A DNA stretch of 64,000 bases from Xanthomonas sp. DAR 34887 (GTDB taxonomy: Bacteria > Pseudomonadota > Gammaproteobacteria > Xanthomonadales > Xanthomonadaceae). Under the pieces are notes generated by a model that was not told the origin of the DNA, searched no databases, and saw only the letters and a program-made list of their open reading frames with translations. Made by a program: the position numbers and the translations under genes. Positions 38,374 through 47,487 of this stretch are shown here, piece by piece. The stretch lies in NCBI RefSeq assembly GCF_041245805.1, contig NZ_CP162490.1, forward strand, positions 4,193,001-4,257,000. The letters run 5' to 3'. How positions within the stretch are numbered: the stretch's first letter is position 1; every line of letters starts with the position of its first letter.

Positions 38374-38850
38374 ATGTCTAAGCGAAAGTCCGGCGAGGGC
38401 CATACCACCGCGCCGATGCCGGCGTTGGACGCCGCATTGGCGGACAAGGTGGGCGACCCGTTGCGGCGTGCCTTGTGGCTCGACGCGCTGGACCGGCAGT
38501 TGCGCCCCCATCTGCCGCCGAATCTGGCCTCCCGTTGCCGGTTGGCCAATGTGAACGGCGAACAGCTCGTTTTTCTCGTTGACTCTCCGGTCTGGCACGC
38601 CCGTGTCAGGCTTGCCGAGGCCGATATCCTCGCTGCGGCCCGGTCCCTCGGGCTGAAGGCCACCAGGGTGACCGTCAAGATTGCGACTGCATCCGCGCAT
38701 TCCCCAATGCAACAGGCAAGAAGCAAGCCAGCACCGGTTTCCGCGGCGACGCACAAGGGATTGCGCGACGCGCTGGCGTCCTTGCAGGACATCGATTCCA
38801 CGACGCCTGAAGCAGCGACGGCCTCCGGCCGGCGCGGTCTGCGTACGTAG
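38374..38850 (+). CDS. dciA: DUF721 protein, probable replicative helicase loader DciA
   Basis: 158 residues. The N-terminal DUF721/DciA domain (~12-105) has PALDAALADKVGDPLRRALWLDALDRQL, LVFLVDSPVWHARVRL and LGLKATRVTVK. A disordered, basic Ala/Ser-rich tail follows. DciA loads the DnaB helicase in bacteria lacking DnaC. Its location between lpxC and secA is the usual one for the gene in gammaproteobacteria. It is the only plus-strand gene in this stretch and starts against the M23 gene. Confidence 0.85.
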   Translation: MSKRKSGEGHTTAPMPALDAALADKVGDPLRRALWLDALDRQLRPHLPPNLASRCRLANVNGEQLVFLVDSPVWHARVRLAEADILAAARSLGLKATRVTVKIATASAHSPMQQARSKPAPVSAATHKGLRDALASLQDIDSTTPEAATASGRRGLRT

Positions 38851-38969
38851 ACACGCACGTCACGACCCGACGCATCCTAGCGGGCGCCGGCGTCGAGGTC
38901 GTTATCGATCCGTTAAATAGAAGTTAAGAAGGGCCAAAGATCCGACGGATCGCCCGTTCCGTGATGCCA

Positions 38970-38998
38970 AACCGCCCCCGGCCGCGGGGCGGCAAACT
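38970..38998 (-). terminator. Hairpin downstream of lpxC
   Basis: CCGCCCC (38972-38978) pairs with GGGGCGG (38986-38992), next to the lpxC stop. It is followed on the minus strand by TTTGGC. It also faces the dciA end. Confidence 0.45.
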
Positions 38999-39910
38999 TT
39001 AGGCGTAGGCCACGGCCCCGTAGGCCACCGGAGCCGGCACGGCCCTGGAATCGAAGCTCACCCACTCCCATGCGGCCTGCTCGGCGAGCAGCGCGCGCAC
39101 CAGCTTGTTGTTCAGCGCGTGGCCGGATTTGTAGCCTTCATAGGCACCGAGGATGGCGCCGCCGGCCAGGTACAGGTCGCCGATCGCATCGAGGATCTTG
39201 TGCCGCACGAACTCGTCGGCGTAGCGCAGGCCGTCGTCGTTGAGCACGCGGAACTCGTCGAGCACGATGGCGTTGTCCATCGAACCGCCCAGGCCCAGGT
39301 TGCGCTCGCGCATGTACTCCAGATCGCGCATGAACCCGAAGGTGCGCGCGCGGGAGATTTCCTTGATGTAGGCCATGGTCGAGAACTCGATTTCCTGGCG
39401 CGACTGCTTGGCCGGGATCATCGGGTGATCGAACTGGATGGTGAAGCCCAGCTTGTAGCCGTCGTACGGCTCGAAGCGGGCGATCTTGTCGCCGTCGCGC
39501 ACTTCCACCGGACGCTTGATGCGGATGAAGCGCTTGGGCTTGCCCTGCTCGACGATGCCTGCGGACTGCAGCAGGAACACGAACGGGCCGGAGGAACCGT
39601 CCATGATCGGCAATTCGGCCGAGGACAGCTCGACGATGGCGTTGTCCACGCCGAGGCCGGCCATCGCCGACATCAGGTGTTCCACCGTCTGGATCTTGGC
39701 CTCGCCACGGCTCAGCCCGGTGCACAGCGTGGTCTCGGTGACCAGCTCGGCATCGGCCGGCACTTCCACTGCAGGTTCCAGGTCGACGCGCCTGAACACG
39801 ATGCCGTGATCGGCCGGTGCAGGACGCAGGGTCATGTACACCTTGTCGCCGCTATGCAGGCCCACGCCGGTGGCGCGGATCGTGTTCTTGAGGGTGCGTT
39901 GCTGGGTCAT
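38999..39910 (-). CDS. lpxC: UDP-3-O-acyl-N-acetylglucosamine deacetylase
   Basis: 303 residues, full length. It catalyses the committed step of lipid A synthesis. Zinc ligands: His in TVEHLMSA, and His/Asp in RHKILDAIGDLYL; the catalytic His is in YKSGHALNNKL. It follows ftsZ at the end of the dcw cluster, as in other gammaproteobacteria, with its own promoter and a terminator between them. Confidence 0.98.
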   Translation of the reverse strand: MTQQRTLKNTIRATGVGLHSGDKVYMTLRPAPADHGIVFRRVDLEPAVEVPADAELVTETTLCTGLSRGEAKIQTVEHLMSAMAGLGVDNAIVELSSAELPIMDGSSGPFVFLLQSAGIVEQGKPKRFIRIKRPVEVRDGDKIARFEPYDGYKLGFTIQFDHPMIPAKQSRQEIEFSTMAYIKEISRARTFGFMRDLEYMRERNLGLGGSMDNAIVLDEFRVLNDDGLRYADEFVRHKILDAIGDLYLAGGAILGAYEGYKSGHALNNKLVRALLAEQAAWEWVSFDSRAVPAPVAYGAVAYA

Positions 39911-39961
39911 GGGAGACAGTTTGGGAACGTCCGCTCAGACGGGAACTGAACGGAATTGAGA

Positions 39962-39990
39962 ATATCACGCGTTTAGCCAAATTTTAACAA
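39962..39990 (-). promoter_or_regulatory. Candidate lpxC promoter
   Basis: On the minus strand, TTGTTA (39990-39985), a 17-base spacer and TGATAT (39967-39962), in a markedly AT-rich patch about 52 bases before the lpxC ATG. Confidence 0.5.
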
Positions 39991-40045
39991 TACGGTCACA
40001 GCATCCTATTTGCGCAACGCTGGCGCAGGCCGGCGTCGCGGTCGC

Positions 40046-40076
40046 AAAAACCTGCCGGGTCGAAACGACCCGGCAG
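40046..40076 (-). terminator. Rho-independent terminator of ftsZ
   Basis: An 11-base stem CTGCCGGGTCG / CGACCCGGCAG (40052-40076) with a 3-base loop, followed on the minus strand by TTTTTGC. It closes the dcw operon. Confidence 0.88.
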
Positions 40077-40156
40077 CAAAGGACACGGCGCGCCGCCCGG
40101 GCGGACAGGCCCGATCGGCGGTGTTGCGGCCGGCACGCGGCCGGCCTGGCGAAGCA

Positions 40157-41377
40157 TCAGTCGGCCTGGCGGCGCAGGAACGCCGGGATGTCCAGGTAGT
40201 CGTTCGGCAGGTCGGCCGCCGCCGGTGCCGGTGCGGACGCCCCCATCGCATCGCTGCTCGGACGCCGCAGGCCCAGGCCCATCGCGCCGCCGACCGCCTT
40301 GGACACGGCGTCGCCGCCATGCTCGAAGTCGCCGAATTCCGGCTGGCCGGTGGTCGCGTTGCGCACCAGCTTGATCGGCGCACGCTGCTCCGGACGCTGG
40401 GCCTGGCGCGACACGGCACGGTTCAGGCCGGTGGCGACCACGGTCACGCGGACTTCGTCCTGCATGTCCGGGTCGAGCACGGTGCCGACCACCACGGTCG
40501 CATCTTCCGAGGAGAAGCCTTCGATGGTGCGGCCGATCTCGTCGAACTCGGCCATGGTGAAGTCAGGGCCGGCGGTGATGTTGACCAGGATGCCGTTGGC
40601 GCCGGCCAGGTTGACGTCGTCCAGCAGCGGGTTCTGGATCGCCGCTTCGGCCGCCGCCTGCGCGCGGTCGTCGCCGCGGGCCGAGCCGGTGCCCATCATC
40701 GCCAGGCCCATTTCCGACATCACGGTGCGCACGTCGGCGAAGTCGACGTTGATCAGGCCCGGACGCACGATCAGGTCGGCGATGCCCTGCACCGCGCCCT
40801 GCAGCACGTCGTTGGCGGCGCGGAACGCCTGGATCATGGTGGCGTTGCGGCCGAGCACGGTGATCAGCTTTTCGTTCGGGATGGTGATCAGCGAGTCGCA
40901 ATGCTGGCTCAGTTCCTCGATGCCTTTCAGCGCGACCTGCATGCGCCGGCGGCCTTCGAACGGGAACGGCTTGGTGACCACGGCGACGGTCAGGATGCCC
41001 ATCTCCTTGGCCAGCTGCGCGACTACGGGCGCGGCGCCGGTGCCGGTGCCGCCGCCCATGCCGGCGGTGATGAACACCATGTCCGCGCCCTGCAGCGCGT
41101 CCATGATGCGCTCGCGGTCTTCCAGCGCGGCCTGGCGGCCCACTTCCGGATTCGCGCCCGCGCCCAGGCCCTTGGTGACGTTGGTGCCGAGCTGCAGCTG
41201 CAGCTTGGCGCCGCAGTTCTTGATCGCCTGCGAGTCGGTGTTGGCGGTGATGAACTCCACGCCGTCCACGCTGCTGCTGACCATGTGCGCGACCGCGTTG
41301 CCGCCGCCGCCGCCCACGCCGACCACCTTGATTACCGCGTTGGGTGCCATCTTTTCAATCAGTTCGAAATGCGCCAT
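40157..41377 (-). CDS. ftsZ: Cell division GTPase FtsZ
   Basis: 406 residues. This tubulin-like GTPase forms the division ring. The GTP signature is GGGTGTGAAPV, with VVGVGGGGGNAV upstream and the T7 loop NVDFADVRTVM. After a variable linker the C-terminal peptide LDIPAFLRRQAD binds FtsA and ZipA. AGAGGA about 9 bases before the ATG is the RBS. The start at 41377 excludes an upstream frame through the heptamer repeats. Confidence 0.99.
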   Translation of the reverse strand: MAHFELIEKMAPNAVIKVVGVGGGGGNAVAHMVSSSVDGVEFITANTDSQAIKNCGAKLQLQLGTNVTKGLGAGANPEVGRQAALEDRERIMDALQGADMVFITAGMGGGTGTGAAPVVAQLAKEMGILTVAVVTKPFPFEGRRRMQVALKGIEELSQHCDSLITIPNEKLITVLGRNATMIQAFRAANDVLQGAVQGIADLIVRPGLINVDFADVRTVMSEMGLAMMGTGSARGDDRAQAAAEAAIQNPLLDDVNLAGANGILVNITAGPDFTMAEFDEIGRTIEGFSSEDATVVVGTVLDPDMQDEVRVTVVATGLNRAVSRQAQRPEQRAPIKLVRNATTGQPEFGDFEHGGDAVSKAVGGAMGLGLRRPSSDAMGASAPAPAAADLPNDYLDIPAFLRRQAD

Positions 41378-41666
41378 GTCCGTGTCCTCTTGAGCCGGGA
41401 TTCGGGATTCGGGAGTGGGGATTCGGAACAACTCCGATCCTCGTTCCCGCCTCTCCGTCCGGCGAGTGTTGTTGTTTGGAAGCCGGGATTGGGGATTCGG
41501 GATTGGGGATTCGCAAAGCACGATCGCCCTACACCGTTGCCCGCTCCGCGGCGGAATCACTGCAAAAAAAACCTATCGCCCACCTCTCTCCGCTCTCCGC
41601 TCTACCGCTGTTGCTTTGCTGTTGCTCTTACGAATCCCCAATCCCGAATCCCCACTCCCGGCTTCA
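41378..41666. repeat. ftsA-ftsZ spacer filled with three GGGATT heptamer blocks
   Basis: Blocks at 41397-41426 and 41484-41513 read GGGATTC/GGGATTG in a 7-base period. A third at 41631-41660 has the opposite orientation (GAATCCCCAATCCCGAATC). It is the only dcw junction with three blocks, and it may house an ftsZ promoter in its AT-richer middle (41560-41630). Confidence 0.85.
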
Positions 41667-42902
41667 TCAGAATTCGCCGCGATACCAGTTCTTCAATTTC
41701 TTGAACAGGCTGCCGGCGCGGCCGGTGGGCAGCGACGGACGCCGTGGGTGTTCGATCTGGCTGCCCATCAGCAGCAGGCCCACGCCGGTGGCGTGCACCG
41801 GGTTGCCGACCACTTCGCCCAGGCCGGTGACGTGCTGCGGGATGCCCACGCGCACCGGCATCTGCACCATTTCCTCGGCCAGTTCGACCACGCCTTCCAT
41901 CTTCGAGGCGCCGCCGGTCAGCACCATGCCGGCGCGCACCAGCTCCTCGAAACCGGAGCGGCGCAGTTCGGCCTGCACCATCTCGAAGATCTCCTCGTAG
42001 CGCCCCTGCACCGCCTGCGCCAGCGAGTGGCGCGGCATGCGCCGCGGCGGGCGGTCGCCGACGCTCGGCACCTGGATGCTTTCCTCGGCGGTGGCCAGCT
42101 GCGCCAGCGCGCAGGCGTAGCGCACCTTGATCTGCTCGGCTTCCGGGGTGGGCGTGCGCAGCATGTGCGCGATGTCGTTGGTGACGTGGTCGCCGGCGAT
42201 CGGCAGCGAGGCGGTGTGGCAGATCGCGCCCTGCACGAACACCGCCAGATCGGTGGTGCCGGCGCCCATGTCGACCAGCACCACGCCCAGCTCGCGCTCG
42301 TCGGCGGTCAGCACCGCCACCGAAGACGCCAGCGAGGACAGGATCAGGTCGTCCACCTGCAGGCCGCAGCGCTGCACGCACTTGCTGATATTGGCGGCGG
42401 CCGACTGCGCGCACACCACCAGGTGCGCGTGCACTTCCAGGCGCACGCCGGTCATGCCGACCGGGTTGCGGATGCCTTCCTGCGAATCGTCGAGCACGTA
42501 CTCGCGCGGGATCGCGTGCAGGATGCGCTGGTCGGCCGGGATCGCCACCGCCTTGGCCGCTTCCAGCACGCGGTCCAGGTCGGTCCAGGTCACCTCGCCG
42601 TCGCGGATCGGCACGATCCCGGGCGAGTTCTTGCACTGCACGTGGTTGCCGGAGATCGATGCATAGACCGAACGGATCTCGCAGCCGGCCATCAGCTCCG
42701 CTTCCTCGACTGCGCGCTGGATCGACTGCACGGTGGATTCGATGTCCACCACCACGCCGCGCTTGAGGCCGCGCGATTCGTGCGAACCGATGCCGATCAC
42801 CTCGATCGGATTGCCGGGCGAATACTCGCCGACCAGCGCGACGACCTTGGAGGTGCCGATGTCCAGTCCAACGATGAGGGATTTGTCGCCTTTGCGGTTC
42901 AT
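41667..42902 (-). CDS. ftsA: Cell division protein FtsA
   Basis: 411 residues, actin-like. It tethers FtsZ to the membrane and recruits later division proteins. The phosphate-1 motif is VGLDIGTSKVVALVGE, phosphate-2 VDMGAGTTDLAVF, adenosine motif VLTGGASKMEG. The C-terminal amphipathic membrane-targeting helix SLFKKLKNWYRGEF is present. Its ATG overlaps the ftsQ stop (ATGA). Confidence 0.98.
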   Translation of the reverse strand: MNRKGDKSLIVGLDIGTSKVVALVGEYSPGNPIEVIGIGSHESRGLKRGVVVDIESTVQSIQRAVEEAELMAGCEIRSVYASISGNHVQCKNSPGIVPIRDGEVTWTDLDRVLEAAKAVAIPADQRILHAIPREYVLDDSQEGIRNPVGMTGVRLEVHAHLVVCAQSAAANISKCVQRCGLQVDDLILSSLASSVAVLTADERELGVVLVDMGAGTTDLAVFVQGAICHTASLPIAGDHVTNDIAHMLRTPTPEAEQIKVRYACALAQLATAEESIQVPSVGDRPPRRMPRHSLAQAVQGRYEEIFEMVQAELRRSGFEELVRAGMVLTGGASKMEGVVELAEEMVQMPVRVGIPQHVTGLGEVVGNPVHATGVGLLLMGSQIEHPRRPSLPTGRAGSLFKKLKNWYRGEF

Positions 42903-43729
42903 GTCTTGGAGCCGGGATTTGGGATTCGGGATTGGGGATTGGTAAAAGCAGGAGGGCTTGGAATTCTGGGAAGGTCGGTGGAAGCGGAGCGTTGCGAAGC
43001 CGGTTTCTTTCCCGATCCCGAATCCCGAATCTCCAATCCCTGCCTTTCGACCGTGAATCCGTTGGTGTAGCGCAGGTCGGCGCGCGCGATCGGCGCCTGC
43101 TCCGGCGTGGCCAGTTGCGGCAGCACGCGGGCGAAGCGCGCCAGGCGGGCGCGGGCGTCGTCGCGGCCGACCACGACCTGCACGCCGTTGCCCAGTTGCA
43201 GCGACCAGCTGCCGCGCGCGTCCATCGCCACGCCGGCGACCTGCAGCCCGGCCGGCGCAAACAGCGCGCGCGATTCGTTGTACAGCGCGACCACGTCCTG
43301 GGCCTTGGCGTCCGGCCCGGCCAGCTGCGGCAGCGCCATGCCGCGCAGTTCGCTCGGCAGCGCGAAGATGCGGCCCTGCTCGGACAGCATGCGGTCGCTG
43401 CCCCAGCGCGCGAACGGGCGATGCTCGGTGACGCGCACTTCCAGCACGTCCGGCCAGCGCTTGCGCACGCGCGCGCTTTCCACCCACGGCAGCCGCTCGA
43501 TCGCGTCCTGCGCGTCCTGCAGGCGCACCGCGAAGAAGCCGCGGCGCGCATACGGCAGCACCACCTGGCGCAGCTGCTCGGCCGGCACGCGCTGCAAATC
43601 GCCGGTGACCTGCAGCCGGCTCAGCGGCCAACGCTCGGCGCCGACCCAGCCGTTGAGCACGGCCACCACCGGCAGCGCGACCAGCGCCAGCGCCAGCAAC
43701 CAGGCGAGGATGCGCAGCAGGGCGCTCAT
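42899..43729 (-). CDS. ftsQ: Cell division protein FtsQ with repeat-encoded tail
   Basis: 276 residues. One transmembrane segment (~residues 5-25), a POTRA domain (LSRLQVTGDLQRVPAEQLRQVV) and a beta-domain ending RADLRYTNGFTVER at ~229. It links early and late division proteins in the periplasm. Residues ~230-276 are encoded by a heptamer-repeat element (tail includes NPQSRIPNPGSKT). The frame is kept up to a stop that overlaps the ftsA start, so the tail is almost certainly translated. The start codon follows a hairpin carrying GGAG. Confidence 0.93.
   Translation of the reverse strand: MSALLRILAWLLALALVALPVVAVLNGWVGAERWPLSRLQVTGDLQRVPAEQLRQVVLPYARRGFFAVRLQDAQDAIERLPWVESARVRKRWPDVLEVRVTEHRPFARWGSDRMLSEQGRIFALPSELRGMALPQLAGPDAKAQDVVALYNESRALFAPAGLQVAGVAMDARGSWSLQLGNGVQVVVGRDDARARLARFARVLPQLATPEQAPIARADLRYTNGFTVERQGLEIRDSGSGKKPASQRSASTDLPRIPSPPAFTNPQSRIPNPGSKT
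42913..43040. repeat. Heptamer-repeat element inside the ftsQ 3' end
   Basis: Forward block 42913-42942 and inverted block 43011-43040, ~70 bases apart, both within the ftsQ coding frame. Confidence 0.85.
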
Positions 43730-43730
43730 G

Positions 43731-43745
43731 CGGCACTCCGTGCCG
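43731..43745 (-). promoter_or_regulatory. Hairpin holding the ftsQ Shine-Dalgarno
   Basis: CGGCAC-GGA-GTGCCG on the minus strand. The SD GGAG lies in the loop and first base of the second arm, ending 7 bases before the ftsQ ATG. Confidence 0.6.
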
Positions 43746-43854
43746 GGGGATTCGGGATTGGGGATTCGGGATTCGTGCAAAAGACGCGCGCGGGCGCGCC
43801 GGCAGCGCGACGCTGCCGCTTTGCGAATCCCCAATCCCCAATCCCGAATCCCGG
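43743..43854. repeat. Heptamer-repeat element, ddl-ftsQ spacer
   Basis: Forward block 43743-43776 and inverted block 43824-43854. Non-coding here: the ddl stop (43857) lies just outside it. Confidence 0.85.
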
Positions 43855-43856
43855 CT

Positions 43857-44798
43857 TCACAGCGTCTGCTCCAGGATTCGCCAGCACAGATCGGCGAAAT
43901 CCACGCCCAGCTGCGCAGCGGCCTTGGGCACCAGCGAGTGGCTGGTCATGCCCGGCGCGGTGTTGACTTCGATCAGCTGCAGGCCGCGCACGCGGTCGCG
44001 CATCACGTCGACCCGGCCCCAGCCGCTGCAGCCGGCCGCGGCGAAGGCCTGCAGCGCGAGCTGGCGGATCCGGGTCTCGTCGTCGCCGCTCATGCCCGGG
44101 CACAGGTACTGGGTGTCCTCGGCGATGTACTTGGCGTGGTAGTCGTACCAGTCGCCGGCGGGGACGATGCGGATCGACGGCAGCGCGATGTCGCCCAGGA
44201 TGCCGACGGTGTATTCCTCGCCCTGCACCATCTGCTCCATCAGCAGTTCGCCGCTGTAGTCGGCGGCGAACGCGCGCACCGGCGCCAGGTCGGCCTCGGA
44301 CAGCACCCGGAACACGCCGACGCTGGAACCTTCGCAAGCCGGCTTGACGAACAGCGGATAGCCCAGTTCTGCGGCCGCCGCGGCCAGGTCGGCATCGGCG
44401 CCGATGCGGGCGAAGCCCGGCGTCGGCAGGCCGGCGGCGATCCACACCTGCTTGGTGCGGATCTTGTCCAGGGTCAGCGCGCTACCAAGCACGTCGGGGC
44501 CGGTGAACGGCACCTGCAGCGCGCGCAGCAGGCCCTGCACCACGCCATTCTCGCCATCGCCGCCATGCAGGATGTTGAACACGCGGTCCACCGCGCCGGC
44601 GCGGATGCGCTCCAGCAGCGCGGGAATGCCGTCCACTGGTTGCGCGTCGACGCCGCGGCTGCGCAGCGCCTCGAGCACGTTGGCGCCGGAGTTCAGCGAC
44701 ACCTCGCGTTCGCTGGAGGTACCGCCAAACAGCACCGCGACGCGGCCGAACGCGGCCGGGTCGGTGATGCGCGGCGGCGGCAGGGTCTGCGCGCTCAT
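43857..44798 (-). CDS. ddl: D-alanine--D-alanine ligase
   Basis: 313 residues, ATP-grasp enzyme making D-Ala-D-Ala for MurF. Motifs: VLFGGTSSEREVSL, FNILHGGDGENG, YPLFVKPACEGSSVGV, IEVNTAPGMTSHSLVP. Its ATG overlaps the murC stop (ATGA). Confidence 0.98.
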   Translation of the reverse strand: MSAQTLPPPRITDPAAFGRVAVLFGGTSSEREVSLNSGANVLEALRSRGVDAQPVDGIPALLERIRAGAVDRVFNILHGGDGENGVVQGLLRALQVPFTGPDVLGSALTLDKIRTKQVWIAAGLPTPGFARIGADADLAAAAAELGYPLFVKPACEGSSVGVFRVLSEADLAPVRAFAADYSGELLMEQMVQGEEYTVGILGDIALPSIRIVPAGDWYDYHAKYIAEDTQYLCPGMSGDDETRIRQLALQAFAAAGCSGWGRVDVMRDRVRGLQLIEVNTAPGMTSHSLVPKAAAQLGVDFADLCWRILEQTL

Positions 44799-46231
44799 GC
44801 GTCCGCTCCGCCGACGAACCCGTCCTGCGCGATGTGCTGGGCGACGTAGCCGATGTCGCCGGCGCCCATCATCAACAGCAGGTCGCCGTCCTGCAGCACG
44901 TCCGGCAGCACCCCGCTCAGTTCGGCGACCTGCCCGACCACCACCGGCTCGCTGCGCCCGCGCGCACGGATCGCGCGCGCCAGCGAGCGCGCGTCGGCGC
45001 CGGGGATCGGCGCTTCGCCGGCCGGATAGACCTCGCTGAGCACCAACGCATCGACTTCCGACAGCACCGCGGCGAACGCATCGAACTGGTCGCGGGTGCG
45101 GCTGTAGCGATGCGGCTGGAACGCGACCACCAGGCGCTTGTCCGGCCAGCCGCCGCGCGCGGCGGCGAACACCGCCGCCAGCTCGCGCGGATGGTGGCCG
45201 TAGTCGTCGACCAGGCGCACGCGTGCGCCGGCGGCGGTGGTCACTTCGCCCAGGTCGTTGAAGCGGCGGCCGATGCCGGCGAAGCTCTGCAGCGCGCTGG
45301 CGATCGCCTCCGGCGCCACGCCCAGCTGCCAGCCGATGGCTGCCGCGGCCAGCGCGTTGAGCACGTTGTGCCGGCCCGGCAAGGCCAGCGTCACCGGGGT
45401 GCTGCTGCCTTCGGGCAGGCGCAGGGTGAAGCGCATGCGCGGGCCGTCCTGGACCACGTCCTCGGCGCGCACGTCGGCGTTCTCGCTGAGGCCGTAGCTC
45501 ATCACGTGGCGCGGGGTCTTGGCGGCCAGCGCGGCCACTTCCGGATCGTCGATGCACAGCACCGCCAGGCCGTAGAACGGCAGGCGCTGCAGGAACTCGG
45601 CGAACGCGGCCTGGACCCGGGCAAAGTCGTTGCCGTAGTTCTCCAGGTGATCGGCGTCGATGTTGGTGATCACCGAGATCAGCGGATTCAGGCGCAGGAA
45701 GCTGCCGTCGCTCTCGTCGGCCTCGGCGACCAGCCACTGGCCGCCGCCGAGCTTGGCGTTGGCGCCGGCGGCGAGCAGTTGCCCGCCGATCACGAAGGTC
45801 GGGTCCAGCCCGCCTTCGCTGAGCACCGCCGCGGCCAGGCTGGTGGTGGTGGTCTTGCCGTGCGTGCCGGCCACCGCGATGCCGCGGCGGAAGCGCATCA
45901 GCTCGGCCAGCATCGCCGCGCGCGGCATGATCGGGATGCGCTGGCTGCGCGCCTCCATCAGTTCCGGGTTGTCGTCGCGGATCGCGCTGGACACCACCAC
46001 GCAGTCGGTGCCGAGCACGTTGGCGGCCGAATGCCCGCGCATCACCCGCGCGCCAAGCTTGACCAGGCGCCGCGTCGCCGCGTTGTCGGCGTTGTCAGAC
46101 CCGGACACTTCGTAACCCAGGGTCAGCATGACCTCGGCGATGCCGCTCATGCCGGTGCCGCCGATGCCAACGAAGTGCACGCGCGGAAACGCGCGGACCA
46201 GATCGCCGGTGTCGTGGAGACGGCGGATCAC
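44795..46231 (-). CDS. murC: UDP-N-acetylmuramate--L-alanine ligase
   Basis: 478 residues, cytoplasmic Mur ligase adding L-Ala to UDP-MurNAc. VHFVGIGGTGMSGIAEVM at the N-terminus, ATP loop GTHGKTTTTS, and the third-domain DDYGHHPRELAA. The start is GTG, overlapping the murG stop (GTGA). Its SD AGGAGG is inside a stable hairpin, so initiation should depend on ribosomes finishing murG. Confidence 0.98.
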   Translation of the reverse strand: MIRRLHDTGDLVRAFPRVHFVGIGGTGMSGIAEVMLTLGYEVSGSDNADNAATRRLVKLGARVMRGHSAANVLGTDCVVVSSAIRDDNPELMEARSQRIPIMPRAAMLAELMRFRRGIAVAGTHGKTTTTSLAAAVLSEGGLDPTFVIGGQLLAAGANAKLGGGQWLVAEADESDGSFLRLNPLISVITNIDADHLENYGNDFARVQAAFAEFLQRLPFYGLAVLCIDDPEVAALAAKTPRHVMSYGLSENADVRAEDVVQDGPRMRFTLRLPEGSSTPVTLALPGRHNVLNALAAAAIGWQLGVAPEAIASALQSFAGIGRRFNDLGEVTTAAGARVRLVDDYGHHPRELAAVFAAARGGWPDKRLVVAFQPHRYSRTRDQFDAFAAVLSEVDALVLSEVYPAGEAPIPGADARSLARAIRARGRSEPVVVGQVAELSGVLPDVLQDGDLLLMMGAGDIGYVAQHIAQDGFVGGADA

Positions 46232-47487
46232 AGGGCACCTCCTGCGGAGGTGCCGGGATTCGGCATTCGGGATTGGGGATTGGTGGCGTCGCCGGCGGCC
46301 TGTTGCCGCGGCGCATCGCGATGTACGGGTGTCTGCATGGTGTCCTGCTTGTGCTCCTGCTCTTTACGAATCCCCAATCCCGAATCCCGACTCCCAGCCT
46401 CTTCCAGAATGATGTCGGCAATCCGCTCGGCCGCATCCGGCTTGGCCAGGCTGCGCGCGGCGTCGGCCATGGCCAGGCGGCGCGCGGGGTTGCCTAGCAG
46501 GTCGCGCAGCACGCCCTGCAGGTTGGTCGCCAGGGCGTCGTCCTGCTTCAGCAGCACCGCGGCGCCGCGTTCCACCAGGTATTCGGCATTGCGGGTCTGG
46601 TGGTCGTCGACCGCGGCGGCGAACGGCACCAGCACGCTGCCGATGCCGACCGCGCACAGTTCGGCCAGAGTCGAGGCGCCGGCGCGGCACACGATCAGGT
46701 CGGCCCAGGCGTAGGCGGCGGCCATGTCGCCGATGAAGGCTTCGACGTTTGCGGCGACGCCGGCGTCGGCATACGCCTGGGCCGCTTCGTCGCGCAATTT
46801 CTCGCCGCACTGGTGGCGCACCTCGACCTGCGCGCCGAGCGCGGCCAGCGCGCGCGGCAGTGCCTGGTTCAGCGCGCGCGCGCCCTGGCTGCCGCCGAGC
46901 ACCAGCAGGCGCACCGCGCCGTCGCGCGCGGCGAAGCGCTGCGCCGGCGGCGGCAGCGCGGCGATTTCGGCACGCACCGGATTGCCCACCGCTTCCTCGC
47001 GCGCGGCGAAGCTGCCCGGGAACCCGGTCAGCACGCGCCGCGCCATGCGCGACAGCACCTTGTTGGTCAGGCCCGGCGCGCGGTTCTGTTCGTGCACCAG
47101 CAGCGGCAGTTTCATCAGGCGCGCGGCGATCCCGCCGGGCCCGGCGGCGAAGCCGCCGAAGCTGACCACCGCGCGCGGCGCGCGCCTGCGCAGCACGAAG
47201 CCGGCGGCGCGGATCGCGCGCATGACCCGCACCGGCGCGCCGAACAACGCCAGCGCGCCCTTGCCGCGCAGGCCGCCGATGGCGATGGTGTCGATCTCGA
47301 TGCCGTGCTGCGGCACCAGTTGCGTTTCCATGCGCCCGGCCGCGCCCAGCCACACCACCGGCACGCCGCGCGCGCGCAGCACCTTGGCCACGGCCAACGC
47401 GGGGAAGATGTGCCCGCCGGTGCCGCCGGCGAGGATCATCACCGGCGCGGCGGAGGCGGCAGCGGACGTGGGCGCCGACGCGCTCAT
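46228..47487 (-). CDS. murG: MurG glycosyltransferase with repeat-encoded tail
   Basis: 419 residues; homologues are usually about 355-360. MurG adds GlcNAc to lipid I. Donor and acceptor motifs: LAGGTGGHIFPALAVAK, GGFAAGPGGIAARL, GGSQGARALN, and CRAGASTLAEL. The normal end is near RIADIILEEA (~364). Residues 365-419 are encoded by a heptamer-repeat element (GSRDSGLGIRK ... NPQSRMPNPG). The frame continues to the murC start overlap. Confidence 0.96.
   Translation of the reverse strand: MSASAPTSAAASAAPVMILAGGTGGHIFPALAVAKVLRARGVPVVWLGAAGRMETQLVPQHGIEIDTIAIGGLRGKGALALFGAPVRVMRAIRAAGFVLRRRAPRAVVSFGGFAAGPGGIAARLMKLPLLVHEQNRAPGLTNKVLSRMARRVLTGFPGSFAAREEAVGNPVRAEIAALPPPAQRFAARDGAVRLLVLGGSQGARALNQALPRALAALGAQVEVRHQCGEKLRDEAAQAYADAGVAANVEAFIGDMAAAYAWADLIVCRAGASTLAELCAVGIGSVLVPFAAAVDDHQTRNAEYLVERGAAVLLKQDDALATNLQGVLRDLLGNPARRLAMADAARSLAKPDAAERIADIILEEAGSRDSGLGIRKEQEHKQDTMQTPVHRDAPRQQAAGDATNPQSRMPNPGTSAGGAL
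46234..46254 (-). promoter_or_regulatory. Hairpin sequestering the murC Shine-Dalgarno
   Basis: On the minus strand GGCACCTCC-GCA-GGAGGTGCC, perfect 9-base arms. The SD AGGAGG is in the second arm, 6 bases before the murC GTG, paired to CCTCC. Confidence 0.75.
46254..46396. repeat. Heptamer-repeat element inside the murG 3' end
   Basis: Forward block 46254-46282 and inverted block 46367-46396, in the murG frame. Confidence 0.85.

Noticed and set aside
41397..41660. Heptamer blocks considered as a CRISPR array or VNTR
   Set aside because: Units are 7 bases, contiguous, in opposite orientations, without unique spacers of constant length.
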